Shown here: in pieces, positions 1-7,348 of the stretch
How positions within the stretch are numbered: position 1 is the first letter of the stretch
Layout: each line of letters opens with the position of its first letter
Assembly (NCBI RefSeq): GCF_015244705.1
Contig: NZ_JABCQF010000001.1
Coordinates: forward strand, 310,001 to 374,000
Length of the DNA: 64,000 bases
Direction of reading: 5' to 3'
Origin: Gluconobacter potus
GTDB taxonomy: Bacteria; Pseudomonadota; Alphaproteobacteria; Acetobacterales; Acetobacteraceae
Made by a program: the position numbers and the translations under genes
Notes under the pieces: generated by a model
What the model was told of the DNA's origin: nothing
Databases searched by the model: none
The model's input: only the letters and a program-made list of their open reading frames with translations

Positions 1-237
1 TGCGGGGCTGGGCGTTTCCCAGTCCGTCTGGTGCAGACGTTTCAGGCCATAAGCCTGTTCCCAGTGGGACTGCCAGTGATCCGGACCCGAACCGAAGAGG
101 CCGGGAACCAGCAGCAACTCGACCTGCTGGCCAAGGCGCTGGAACGCGCCGGCGATCTGCTGGCGGCCCGTATCAGGCAGGCCATGCGTGGCCCAGGCGG
201 GATCGAAGGATGTCGGACGGCCGGAAAACAGGTTCAT
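1..237 (-). CDS. RBBP9/YdeN-family serine hydrolase (partial, N-terminal 79 residues)
   Basis: The frame starts at ATG 237 behind a good Shine-Dalgarno (GAGGAGATAACGTC before the ATG) and runs off the left edge without a stop, so only the N-terminus is present. After about 40 variable residues comes LLLVPGLFGSGPDHWQ, then HWEQAYG and QTDWETP. This is the opening strand, oxyanion-loop region and tryptophan-rich segment typical of the RBBP9/YdeN alpha/beta hydrolase family (Ser_hydrolase). The catalytic serine, aspartate and histidine lie beyond the window. Substrates of this family are poorly known. It reads in the same direction as cysK, 124 bp downstream of it, across an AT-rich inverted repeat, so it is probably transcribed separately. 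Confidence 0.75.
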   Translation of the reverse strand, partial: MNLFSGRPTSFDPAWATHGLPDTGRQQIAGAFQRLGQQVELLLVPGLFGSGPDHWQSHWEQAYGLKRLHQTDWETPSPA

Positions 238-323
238 GACGTTATCTCCTCTCAGCCGTCCCGACTCTTCTGCAGAAGAGCGGAACAGGACTTCGCGTTA
301 ATAACGAACACAAACGATTATTA

Positions 324-356
324 AATAAAACAACTTTTGTTTGTGGTTGTTTTATT
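324..356. repeat. AT-rich perfect 11-bp inverted repeat between cysK and the hydrolase
   Basis: Arms AATAAAACAAC (324-334) and GTTGTTTTATT (346-356) match perfectly around an 11-nt loop. It sits 5 bp after the cysK stop codon on the minus strand. It could act as an AT-rich terminator for cysK or as an operator for the hydrolase gene. It lacks a GC-rich stem, so terminator function is uncertain. Confidence 0.5.
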
Positions 357-361
357 GACTC

Positions 362-1357
362 TCAGGCCAGCCCGTCGAAGAGCTGTGTGGAGAGGTAGCG
401 TTCCGCAAAGGACGGGACGATGGCCACGATCGTCTTGCCACGATTTGAGGGCTTGCGGGCCAGTTCCATTCCCGCAAACAGCGCGGCCCCCGAGGAAATT
501 CCGATGGGAATCCCTTCAACGGCTGCACAGAGCCGTGCGGTTGCCACAGCTTCCTGCTCGGAGACCTCGAACACGCCGTCCAGCGCCTTGAGATCCAGCG
601 TGTCAGGTTCAAAACCCGGGCCGATGCCCTGAATGCCATGCGGTCCGGGCTCGTCGCCATGCAGCACGGCACTTTCGCGCGGTTCCACACCATAGATCTT
701 GATGGATTTACGATGTTTCTTGAGCCCGTGGGCAATGCCGGACGCCGTACCGCCTGTTCCCAGACCGGCCACGACCATATCGACCTTGCCTGCCGTATCT
801 TCCCAGATTTCCCGGGCCGTCGTGGCTTCATGGACTGCCGGATTGGCGTCGTTTTCGAACTGGCTCGGCATCCAGGCATCGGGCAGGGTGCGGTTGAGCT
901 GTTCGGCGCGTTCGATGGCGCCGGCCATGCCGCGGGATGCAGGCGTCAGTTCGGTATCTGCACCCATCAGGCGCAGCATTTTCCGACGCTCGGTCGAGGC
1001 ATTTTCCGGCATGGTGACGATCAGGCGGTATCCCAGCGCCACGGCCGCAAAAGCAAGCGAAATGCCGGTATTGCCCGAGGTCGGTTCGATCAGGACCGTG
1101 CGGCCCGGCGTAATCAGGCCGCGCGCTTCAGCATCCCGCAGCATGGCCACGCCGATCCGGTCCTTGACGGAGCCGAGCGGGTTGAAAAATTCCAGCTTGA
1201 GGAGCAGCCGCCCGTTGAGATGCTCACGCTGGGTCAGGTGTGGCAGCGCGACCAGCGGTGTGCCTCCCACCGTCTCCAGAAAGGAGTTGAAAACGCGGCC
1301 CCGGGGGGCGGCATAACCTTCGAACGGGGCGGGGGACAGCGGAACCTTCTTGCTCAT
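362..1357 (-). CDS. cysK: Cysteine synthase A (O-acetylserine sulfhydrylase)
   Basis: A 331-residue PLP fold-type II enzyme that makes L-cysteine from O-acetylserine and sulfide in the cytoplasm. Visible signatures are VGGTPLVALPHL near the N-terminus, NPLGSVKDR with the Schiff-base lysine (K65 from the chosen start), the substrate loop TSGNTG and the phosphate-binding loop GTGGTASG. Length is normal for an alphaproteobacterial CysK, with a short N-terminal extension. I chose ATG 1357 because GTGAGG sits just upstream; a GTG at 1372 in the same frame is the alternative. The gene is transcribed away from the hairpin-rich region at 1.4-1.66 kb. A CysM or cystathionine-synthase-like role is less likely but cannot be excluded from sequence alone. 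Confidence 0.92.
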   Translation of the reverse strand: MSKKVPLSPAPFEGYAAPRGRVFNSFLETVGGTPLVALPHLTQREHLNGRLLLKLEFFNPLGSVKDRIGVAMLRDAEARGLITPGRTVLIEPTSGNTGISLAFAAVALGYRLIVTMPENASTERRKMLRLMGADTELTPASRGMAGAIERAEQLNRTLPDAWMPSQFENDANPAVHEATTAREIWEDTAGKVDMVVAGLGTGGTASGIAHGLKKHRKSIKIYGVEPRESAVLHGDEPGPHGIQGIGPGFEPDTLDLKALDGVFEVSEQEAVATARLCAAVEGIPIGISSGAALFAGMELARKPSNRGKTIVAIVPSFAERYLSTQLFDGLA

Positions 1358-1516
1358 GGCCTCACTTAACACGGGAAATGGGGGAAAGGGCAGACGGTAA
1401 ATGATGATTTCCGTTACAACGAATTAATAACGTTGTTATGTGTTCTGCGTCGATATCACATCATGTTCATGCGTTATTTATTGACGGTGCCGTGTATGGT
1501 GTCGTATGTGATCCGC

Positions 1517-1662
1517 TCCAGTGGCATCCACAACAACAGGACCAGTCGGTCAATGATGTGTCGAATGTGTAGCTCGCAGCGCAAACGCTGCTCCGCTTCA
1601 GGTCCGGAGGCAAGTGTCTCCGGCGTGTCATAACGCCCGACAACTGGACTGTCGGGCTCTTT
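1517..1662 (+). ncRNA. Candidate small RNA with three hairpins
   Basis: A promoter-like TTGACG (1481-1486), 18-bp spacer and TATGTG (1505-1510) would start RNA near 1517. The transcript would contain perfect hairpins GCAGCG-caaa-CGCTGC, CCGGAG-gcaagtgt-CTCCGG and GCCCGACA-actggac-TGTCGGGC (1635-1657), followed by TCTTTCTTC. I recognise no known family (not 6S, not a riboswitch I know). It could equally be a leader of the ORF at 1680. Boundaries are guesses. Confidence 0.3.
1635..1662 (+). terminator. Likely intrinsic terminator (8-bp stem)
   Basis: Perfect stem GCCCGACA / TGTCGGGC around a 7-nt loop, followed by a broken T-tract (TCTTTC). No protein gene lies upstream on the plus strand, which is the main hint that something non-coding is transcribed here. 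Confidence 0.5.
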
Positions 1663-1679
1663 CTTCAGGGTCCGGCATC

Positions 1680-1877
1680 ATGCTTGGTTCAACAGTCATC
1701 GAAATTAACGGCGTCTTCCTCGGCGCGGCCATTCTGGTCAGCGCGAGCGGGACGAGACGCTTCTATGCCGCGCATGACAGCGTGCGCGCGCTCCATAACG
1801 AACTCCTTCCCGATCTGGTCGCGCTTCAGCAGCGCATCCGTCAGCATGTGCGCAAACCTGGCCGTCAGATGGTCTGA
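1680..1877 (+). CDS. Small hypothetical protein (65 aa)
   Basis: I do not recognise this protein. ATG 1680 is preceded by CAGGGTCC, a weak ribosome-binding site. The frame has strong GC bias at third codon positions, as in neighbouring genes, which favours real coding. The N-terminal third (residues 4-24) is hydrophobic. The C-terminal half is helical and rich in Leu, Gln, Arg and His, ending in basic residues. It ends 82 bp before the ABC transporter permease and could be its first operon member. It is not a binding protein. A shadow frame overlaps it and looks less protein-like. Confidence 0.45.
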   Translation: MLGSTVIEINGVFLGAAILVSASGTRRFYAAHDSVRALHNELLPDLVALQQRIRQHVRKPGRQMV

Positions 1878-1959
1878 TTGACGAAGAGCCTCTTCTGTCC
1901 GGACGTATTCGTGCTGTAGAACGAAAAAAGATCACGAACCGGAACGGAATGGAGCAGGC

Positions 1960-2928
1960 GTGGAAGGAAGTTATCGGCGGATTATCCGCGCTGTTCTGAC
2001 GCGCCGTGACGGCGCTTTCGCGGCCCTGCTTCTGGCTTCCATCATTCTCGCCTGTCTGTCTGCCCCGCTTTATGCGGCGCTCAACGGGATTGATCCGTTT
2101 TCTTCCGACATCGCGGGGACGACGATCCGGAACGGACAGCGCGTTGATCTCATGCAGCCCAACGACAATCCGCTGCATCTGGGGCTTAGTCCAATCGGGC
2201 CGGACTGGCGGCCGGGACCGTATGCGCTCGGGGCGGACTCGCAGGGGCGGGATGTGGCGGCGCGCGTCCTGTATGGGGGGCGCAATTCCCTGCTGATTGC
2301 GGCGGCGTCCGCGACGTTCTGCCTGTGTCTGGCGGCCTGTATCGGGATTTGTGCGGGGTATTTCGGCGGTTGGATTGATCTGATCCTGTCCCGCATTCTG
2401 GATATGCTCTGGGCGATCCCGGTCTATCTGTTTGCGATTTCGCTGTCCGTCGTCACGGTGGGGCATGGTATCCGGCTTGGACCTGTGACCATCGGGGCGG
2501 ATAATCTGCTGATCCCGATCGGGATTATCGCGCTGGTTTATGTGCCCTATGCGGCGCGGCCGTTGCGGGCGCGGGCGCTGAGCCTGTCGCAGGCGGGGTT
2601 CGTGATGGCGGCGCGGGGAATGGGAGCGTCGGACTGGCGCATCCTGTGGCGGGAAATCCTGCCGGGGCTGACGCCGACCATGGCGGTTCTGGCACCGCTT
2701 GTGATGGCGCTGTGCATGCTGGCAGAATCCGCACTGTCCTTCCTGTCGCTCGGGGTGCAGGCCCCGGCGGCGTCTTGGGGGACGATCATTCAGGACGGGG
2801 AAGGGCTGCTCTATACGCGGCCCATCGTGGCCATTGCGCCGGGCGTTGCGATTGTTCTGACCGTTCTGGCACTGAATGTTCTGGGCAATGCGCTGCGGGA
2901 TCATCTTGATCCGAAAGGCGGGGCCTGA
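1960..2928 (+). CDS. Peptide-type ABC transporter permease (DppC/OppC family)
   Basis: A 322-residue inner-membrane permease. The N-terminus has the OppC-type region (a cytoplasmic stretch, then a hydrophobic segment from about residue 16). After a long periplasmic loop come the transmembrane block and the EAA coupling motif AARGMGASDWRILWREILP, which contacts the ATPase subunits. The start is GTG 1960 behind GGAGCAGGC; an ATG at 1949 is out of frame. It opens a four-gene operon in the order C-B-D-F, whereas dpp/opp operons usually have B before C and begin with a substrate-binding protein. The stop shares one base with the next start (TGATG). The substrate is unknown; di- or oligopeptides are the family default. 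Confidence 0.88.
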   Translation: MEGSYRRIIRAVLTRRDGAFAALLLASIILACLSAPLYAALNGIDPFSSDIAGTTIRNGQRVDLMQPNDNPLHLGLSPIGPDWRPGPYALGADSQGRDVAARVLYGGRNSLLIAAASATFCLCLAACIGICAGYFGGWIDLILSRILDMLWAIPVYLFAISLSVVTVGHGIRLGPVTIGADNLLIPIGIIALVYVPYAARPLRARALSLSQAGFVMAARGMGASDWRILWREILPGLTPTMAVLAPLVMALCMLAESALSFLSLGVQAPAASWGTIIQDGEGLLYTRPIVAIAPGVAIVLTVLALNVLGNALRDHLDPKGGA

Positions 2929-3911
2929 TGATCCGTAGCCTTGCGTCCCGGACCGGGCAGATGCTGCTGGTCATTTTCGGGATTTCCGTTCTGGTGTTCT
3001 GCATTTTCTTTGCGACACCGGGGGCAGACCCGACAGCGCGGATTGCAGGGCGGGGTGCCAGTCCGCAGGTCGTGGAACGTATCCGCGCGGAGTATGGGTT
3101 CGATCGCCCCTTACCCGTTCAGTACGTAAAAATGATGGAAAAGCTGTTCGTCAGCCGGGACCTGACGTCTTTCGTCAATCACGGGCAGCGTGTCGTGCCG
3201 GAAGTGTTGCAGGCAGCACCCGTGACGCTCTCGCTGGTGCTGTGGGCGGCATTTTTCTGGGTCAGCGGATCGCTGGTGTTCGGGATTGCCTCGGCCGTTC
3301 TGCGTGATAGCTGGGTGGACCGGCTGCTGATGGTTCTGGGGCTGATCGGGCTGTCCATGCCGGTGTTCTGGCTCGGCGAGGTCGTCAATCTCGTCACACA
3401 GAGCCGCTGGCATGACACGTTCCTGTTCCGCTGGGTGCCGCCGCTTGGATATGTGCCGTTTTCGCAAAGTCCGTGGGGCTGGGCGAAGGCGCTGTTCCTG
3501 CCGTCCCTGACGCTTGCGGTGTGTTTTATCGGTCTGTATGCGCGGGTCCTGCGGTCCGAACTGCTGACCGCTATGGGTGAGGACTCCATCCGCACGGCGC
3601 GCGCCAAGGGCGCGGGACCGGTGCGCGTGTGGCTGTGGCATGGTCTGCGGCTGTCCTGGCTGAGCTATATTTCGCTGTTCGGCTTGGATTTCGCGCAGCT
3701 TCTGGGCGGTGGCGCGCTTCTGACGGAAGTCGTGTTCGCCATGCCGGGCGTGGGACGGCTGACCTATCAGGCACTGGCGACGCTCGACCTGCCGCTCATC
3801 ATGGCGACGGTCATGTATGCCGCCGTGTTCGTCGTCATCGCCAATGCGCTGGTGGACGGGCTGTATGCCCTGCTGGACCCGCGGATCATGGAGGGACGGC
3901 ATGGGCGCTGA
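2928..3911 (+). CDS. Peptide-type ABC transporter permease (DppB/OppB family)
   Basis: A 327-residue membrane protein. It begins with a first transmembrane helix and the TPGADPTARI stretch seen in DppB-like proteins, followed by a periplasmic loop, further helices and an EAA-type loop (DSIRTARAKGAGPVRVW) at roughly residues 222-238. It pairs with the preceding DppC-type subunit to form the channel. Translation is coupled on both sides: its ATG overlaps the previous stop by 1 base, and its 3' end overlaps the start of the ATPase gene by 11 bases. Nothing in the sequence defines the substrate. Confidence 0.88.
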   Translation: MIRSLASRTGQMLLVIFGISVLVFCIFFATPGADPTARIAGRGASPQVVERIRAEYGFDRPLPVQYVKMMEKLFVSRDLTSFVNHGQRVVPEVLQAAPVTLSLVLWAAFFWVSGSLVFGIASAVLRDSWVDRLLMVLGLIGLSMPVFWLGEVVNLVTQSRWHDTFLFRWVPPLGYVPFSQSPWGWAKALFLPSLTLAVCFIGLYARVLRSELLTAMGEDSIRTARAKGAGPVRVWLWHGLRLSWLSYISLFGLDFAQLLGGGALLTEVVFAMPGVGRLTYQALATLDLPLIMATVMYAAVFVVIANALVDGLYALLDPRIMEGRHGR

Positions 3912-4854
3912 GGCTCTTTTAAAGCTGCATCACCTGCATCTGGAACTGCCGACCGGGACGGCACTGCTGGAAGATGTGTCCCTCACCGTAAAGCGTGGCG
4001 ATGCACTGGGCGTGGTCGGAGAGTCGGGATCTGGAAAGAGCCTGACGGCCATGAGCGTCATGGGCCTGCTGCCGGGGCTGAAGGCTTCAGGGTCTATCCG
4101 TTTCGAGGGGCGCGAATTGCTGGGGATGAAGGATCGGGAGTGGCGGCGTCTGCGTGGTGCGGGCATGGCCATGATCTTTCAGGATCCGATGACGGCGTTC
4201 CTGCCGGTCCGCTCCATCGGTGCGCAGATCGACGAGCAGATCCGACTGCATGAGCCCGTCAGCCGCCGTGAAGCGCGAGCGCGGACGGTGGCTTTGTTGG
4301 GACGGATGGGTGTGCCTGATCCGGAAGCGGCGGCGAAGCGCTATCCACACCAGCTTTCCGGCGGTCTGCGCCAGCGCGCCATGATCGCAATGGCGCTGTC
4401 CTGTGGCCCCGCACTTCTGATCGCGGATGAGCCGACCACGGCGCTCGATGTCACGGTGCAGGCACAGATCCTGACATTGCTGTGCGAAATTCGCGACAGC
4501 GGGGCCGGTGTGATGCTGATTACGCATGACATGGGCGTGGTGGCGCAGACCTGCACGCATGTGGCGGTTGTCTATTCCGGGCTTGTGGTAGAGCAGGGGC
4601 CGGTTGCGGCGGTCATGGCGCTGCCGCTGCATCCCTATACGCAGGCCCTGTTGGAAGCGATCCCACCGCTGGATGGTCCGAGGCCGGATGCGCTGCCGAC
4701 CATTCCGGGGCGTCCGCCAACTCCGGATGCGCGGCCGGAAGGCTGTGTTTTCGCGCCGCGCTGCCGGTACGTGCGACCGGACTGTGCCGTGCGTCCTGCG
4801 CTGCGGGAACCGGAAGAAGGGCGGCGCGTGGCCTGCGTGCTGTACAACGCATGA
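3901..4854 (+). CDS. Peptide-type ABC transporter ATPase (DppD/OppD family)
   Basis: A 317-residue ATP-binding subunit with Walker A GESGSGKS (residues 40-47), ABC signature [15 protein letters not shown] and Walker [14 protein letters not shown]. The C-terminal oligopeptide-transporter extension carries the Cys-rich [14 protein letters not shown] typical of DppD/OppD. An in-frame start exists 84 bp upstream, but ATG 3901 gives the normal N-terminus and the operon-style overlap. It works as a pair with the next gene. With both ATPases and both permeases intact, the only missing component is the periplasmic binding protein. Confidence 0.9.
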   Translation: MGAEALLKLHHLHLELPTGTALLEDVSLTVKRGDALGVVGESGSGKSLTAMSVMGLLPGLKASGSIRFEGRELLGMKDREWRRLRGAGMAMIFQDPMTAFLPVRSIGAQIDEQIRLHEPVSRREARARTVALLGRMGVPDPEAAAKRYPHQLSGGLRQRAMIAMALSCGPALLIADEPTTALDVTVQAQILTLLCEIRDSGAGVMLITHDMGVVAQTCTHVAVVYSGLVVEQGPVAAVMALPLHPYTQALLEAIPPLDGPRPDALPTIPGRPPTPDARPEGCVFAPRCRYVRPDCAVRPALREPEEGRRVACVLYNA

Positions 4855-5783
4855 CCATCCTGCTTGAAGCGAAAAATCTCAGCAAACACTACCGCCTGTC
4901 GCATGGGGAAACCCTGCGCGCCGTGAGCAATGTGTCGCTGGTCGTGCATCGTGGGGAGGCTCTGGCGCTGGTCGGGGAGTCCGGCTGTGGCAAGTCCACG
5001 CTGGGCCGGACGCTGATCGGGCTGGGGTCGCCGAGTTCGGGCGACGTGTTCTTTGAAGGTGAGCGGATTTCCGGCCTGTCGGACCGGGCACTACGGCGCT
5101 GGCGGCCCCGGATGCAGATGGTCTTTCAGGACTCGTCCTCGACGTTCAATCCGCGCCGCACCATCGGCGAGACGTTGGCGGAACCGATGCGGATCCATGG
5201 ACGGACCGGCATTGCCGAACGGATCGCAACGCTGCTGGAACAGGTCGGGTTATCGTCTTCCATCCTGTCCCGTTATCCGCATGAGTTCTCGGGCGGGCAG
5301 CGGCAGCGTCTGAACATTGCGCGAGCCCTGATGCTGGGGCCGGATCTTCTGGTCGCGGACGAGCCGACATCCGCGCTCGATGTGTCGGTGCAGGCGCAGA
5401 TCGTGAATCTGCTGCGGGATCTGCGCAATTCGCTGGGTGTGGCGTGTGTGTTCATCTCCCATGATCTGGCGGTCGTGCGGCAGATGGCGGACCGGATTGC
5501 TGTCATGTATCTGGGGCGGATCGTGGAGGAAGGGGACGTCCTGGCGGTTCTGGACGCCCCGGCCCATCCCTATACGCGGGCACTTCTGGACGCAGTGCCC
5601 CGTCCAGACCGGCCTTTGCCGCCGCCGCTTAAAGGCGATGTGCCAAGCCCGATCCATCCGCCGCAGGGCTGTGCGTTCCATACGCGATGTCCACTGGCCC
5701 AGCCGCGCTGCTCGCAGGAACGACCGCAACTGCGGCAGGTTGGGGAAGGACGCACGGTCGCCTGCCATTATCCGCTGCTCTAA
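4851..5783 (+). CDS. Peptide-type ABC transporter ATPase (DppF/OppF family)
   Basis: A 310-residue second ATPase, starting in an ATGA overlap with the preceding gene. Motifs are Walker A GESGCGKS, signature FSGGQRQRLNIARAL, Walker B LLVADEPTSALDV and the C-terminal CAFHTRCPLAQPRC cysteine cluster. It completes the C-B-D-F transporter operon. The xdh operon begins 104 bp further on the same strand, without a clear terminator between them, so read-through is possible. A link to purine or nitrogen salvage is only a suggestion from position. Confidence 0.9.
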   Translation: MTILLEAKNLSKHYRLSHGETLRAVSNVSLVVHRGEALALVGESGCGKSTLGRTLIGLGSPSSGDVFFEGERISGLSDRALRRWRPRMQMVFQDSSSTFNPRRTIGETLAEPMRIHGRTGIAERIATLLEQVGLSSSILSRYPHEFSGGQRQRLNIARALMLGPDLLVADEPTSALDVSVQAQIVNLLRDLRNSLGVACVFISHDLAVVRQMADRIAVMYLGRIVEEGDVLAVLDAPAHPYTRALLDAVPRPDRPLPPPLKGDVPSPIHPPQGCAFHTRCPLAQPRCSQERPQLRQVGEGRTVACHYPLL

Positions 5784-5887
5784 AAAAGGCAACGGTTTGT
5801 TCCGATCTTGGATATAGACGGCAACGCCTGCCGTGAGGCACAGAGGGCTGCACACCCCTTAGTATTCCTTGCCCGAGATCCCGCCCG

Positions 5888-7348
5888 ATGCGCCAGACTA
5901 TCCGTTTTTATCTGGGGGAAGACCTCTGCACGCTCAGGGATGTGTCTCCGACGCTGACCCTGCTGGATTGGCTGCGTGAGGGCGGCCGGACCGGTACCAA
6001 GGAAGGCTGCAATGAAGGCGATTGCGGGGCCTGTACGGTGCTGGTCGTCCGGCTTGAGGACGGGCGGCTGAACTGGCGGGCGGTCAATGCCTGCATCCAG
6101 TTTGTCAGCATGCTGGACGGCGCACAGATCTACACGATCGAGGATCTCGGCACGCCGGATGCGCCGCATCCCGTGCAGAGCGCCATGGTCGAGCAGCATG
6201 GCTCGCAATGCGGGTTCTGCACGCCGGGTTTCGTCATGTCGATGGCGGCCTATCGCAAGACCGAAGGGGCCAAGGCGGACGATCAGGCTATTGATGATGC
6301 GCTGGCTGGCAATTTGTGCCGCTGCACCGGCTATGCGCCGATTGTGCGGGCCATGAAACAGGCGATGACAGCCGGGCCGGACCGTTTTGATGCGCAGGTG
6401 GAGGCGATTGCCGGGCGTCTGACGGCGTTGCAGGACGGCGAGAGCGTGCGGCTTGAAGGGGCTGAGGGCACGCTCAGTATTCCGGCATCTGCGGATGATC
6501 TGGCGGAGATCCTGCTGGTCGATCCGGAGGCGACCATCGTTGCGGGCGCCACGGACGTGGGGCTGTGGGTGACGAAGGGGATGCGTCGTCTGAAGCATGT
6601 CGTGCCCATCGGGCGTGTTCCGGAACTGCGTGCCCTGACCAGAACGCCCGAGGGACTGCGGATCGGAGCTGCGGTGACGTATCAGGACGCACGTTCCGCC
6701 ATTGCGGAGCTGTTGCCGGATGCGGGGGAAATGATCCGCCGTCTGGGCTCCACGCAGGTGCGGAACAGCGCCACGGTTTGTGGAAATATCGCCAATGGCT
6801 CCCCGATCGGGGACGGACCGCCGATGTTCATTGCGGCCAATGCGACGCTGCATCTGCGGCGCGGGGCAGAGCGTCGATCCATCGCGTTGGAAGACTATTT
6901 TATTGCTTACGGAAAGCAGGATCGGCAGCCCGGCGAGTTCGTGGAGGCCCTGACCATTCCGACACCGGCACAGAATGCGCAGTTCCGGGCCTACAAGATT
7001 TCCAAGCGCTTCGATCAGGATATTTCCGCCGTTCTGGGAGCTTTCATGATCGAGACGGACGATCAGGGCCGGATTACTGCGGTCCGGCTGGCCTATGGCG
7101 GCATGGCGGCTACGCCCAAGCGGGCATCGGGTGCGGAAGCGGCGCTGCTTGGAAAGGTTTGGGACGAGAACGCGCTTGAGGCTGCGCGGTCAGCGGTTCT
7201 GAAAGATTTCGCCCCGCTGACCGATATGCGGGCGAGTGCGTGGTATCGGCAGACCGTGGCCGCCAATCTGCTGACGCGGTTTTTTGAGGAAACGACGGGA
7301 TCGGGGCAGGCGCGTCTCGTCCGGACGGGAGGGCTGGCGCATGTCTGA
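5888..7348 (+). CDS. xdhA: Xanthine dehydrogenase small subunit (2Fe-2S and FAD domains)
   Basis: A 486-residue subunit that passes electrons from the molybdenum site to NAD+. The N-terminal ferredoxin-like domain carries the first cluster ligands in EGCNEGDCGACTVLV (C41, C46, C49). The second 2Fe-2S domain follows with CGFCTPG and LCRCTGY. From about residue 195 the FAD-binding domain has VAGATDVGLW and the CGNIANGSPIGD loop, and a CO-dehydrogenase flavoprotein C-terminal domain ends the protein. This is the XdhA half of the bacterial heterodimeric enzyme that oxidises hypoxanthine and xanthine to urate. The 3' end overlaps xdhB by 8 bases. Confidence 0.95.
   Translation: MRQTIRFYLGEDLCTLRDVSPTLTLLDWLREGGRTGTKEGCNEGDCGACTVLVVRLEDGRLNWRAVNACIQFVSMLDGAQIYTIEDLGTPDAPHPVQSAMVEQHGSQCGFCTPGFVMSMAAYRKTEGAKADDQAIDDALAGNLCRCTGYAPIVRAMKQAMTAGPDRFDAQVEAIAGRLTALQDGESVRLEGAEGTLSIPASADDLAEILLVDPEATIVAGATDVGLWVTKGMRRLKHVVPIGRVPELRALTRTPEGLRIGAAVTYQDARSAIAELLPDAGEMIRRLGSTQVRNSATVCGNIANGSPIGDGPPMFIAANATLHLRRGAERRSIALEDYFIAYGKQDRQPGEFVEALTIPTPAQNAQFRAYKISKRFDQDISAVLGAFMIETDDQGRITAVRLAYGGMAATPKRASGAEAALLGKVWDENALEAARSAVLKDFAPLTDMRASAWYRQTVAANLLTRFFEETTGSGQARLVRTGGLAHV

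Larger units (their letters stand above)
1358..1679. other. Gene-poor divergent region with three hairpins
   Basis: About 320 bp between cysK and the small ORF at 1680, with no convincing protein gene. It holds an imperfect dyad GTTACAACG / CGTTGTTAT near 1412-1438, probably part of the cysK control region. It also holds a run of three short perfect hairpins between about 1576 and 1657, the last followed by a T-rich stretch. A possible small-RNA unit is listed separately. Confidence 0.5.

Noticed and set aside
1433-1633. 66-codon frame in the cysK divergent gap
   Set aside because: Cys/Met/Ser/Arg-rich with no family features; starts inside a promoter-like dyad and runs through two hairpins. 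Better explained as non-coding.
5784-5887. Riboswitch (purine or molybdenum cofactor) upstream of xdhA
   Set aside because: No conserved core of either class could be matched in the 104-bp gap; only small stems TGCC/GGCA were seen.
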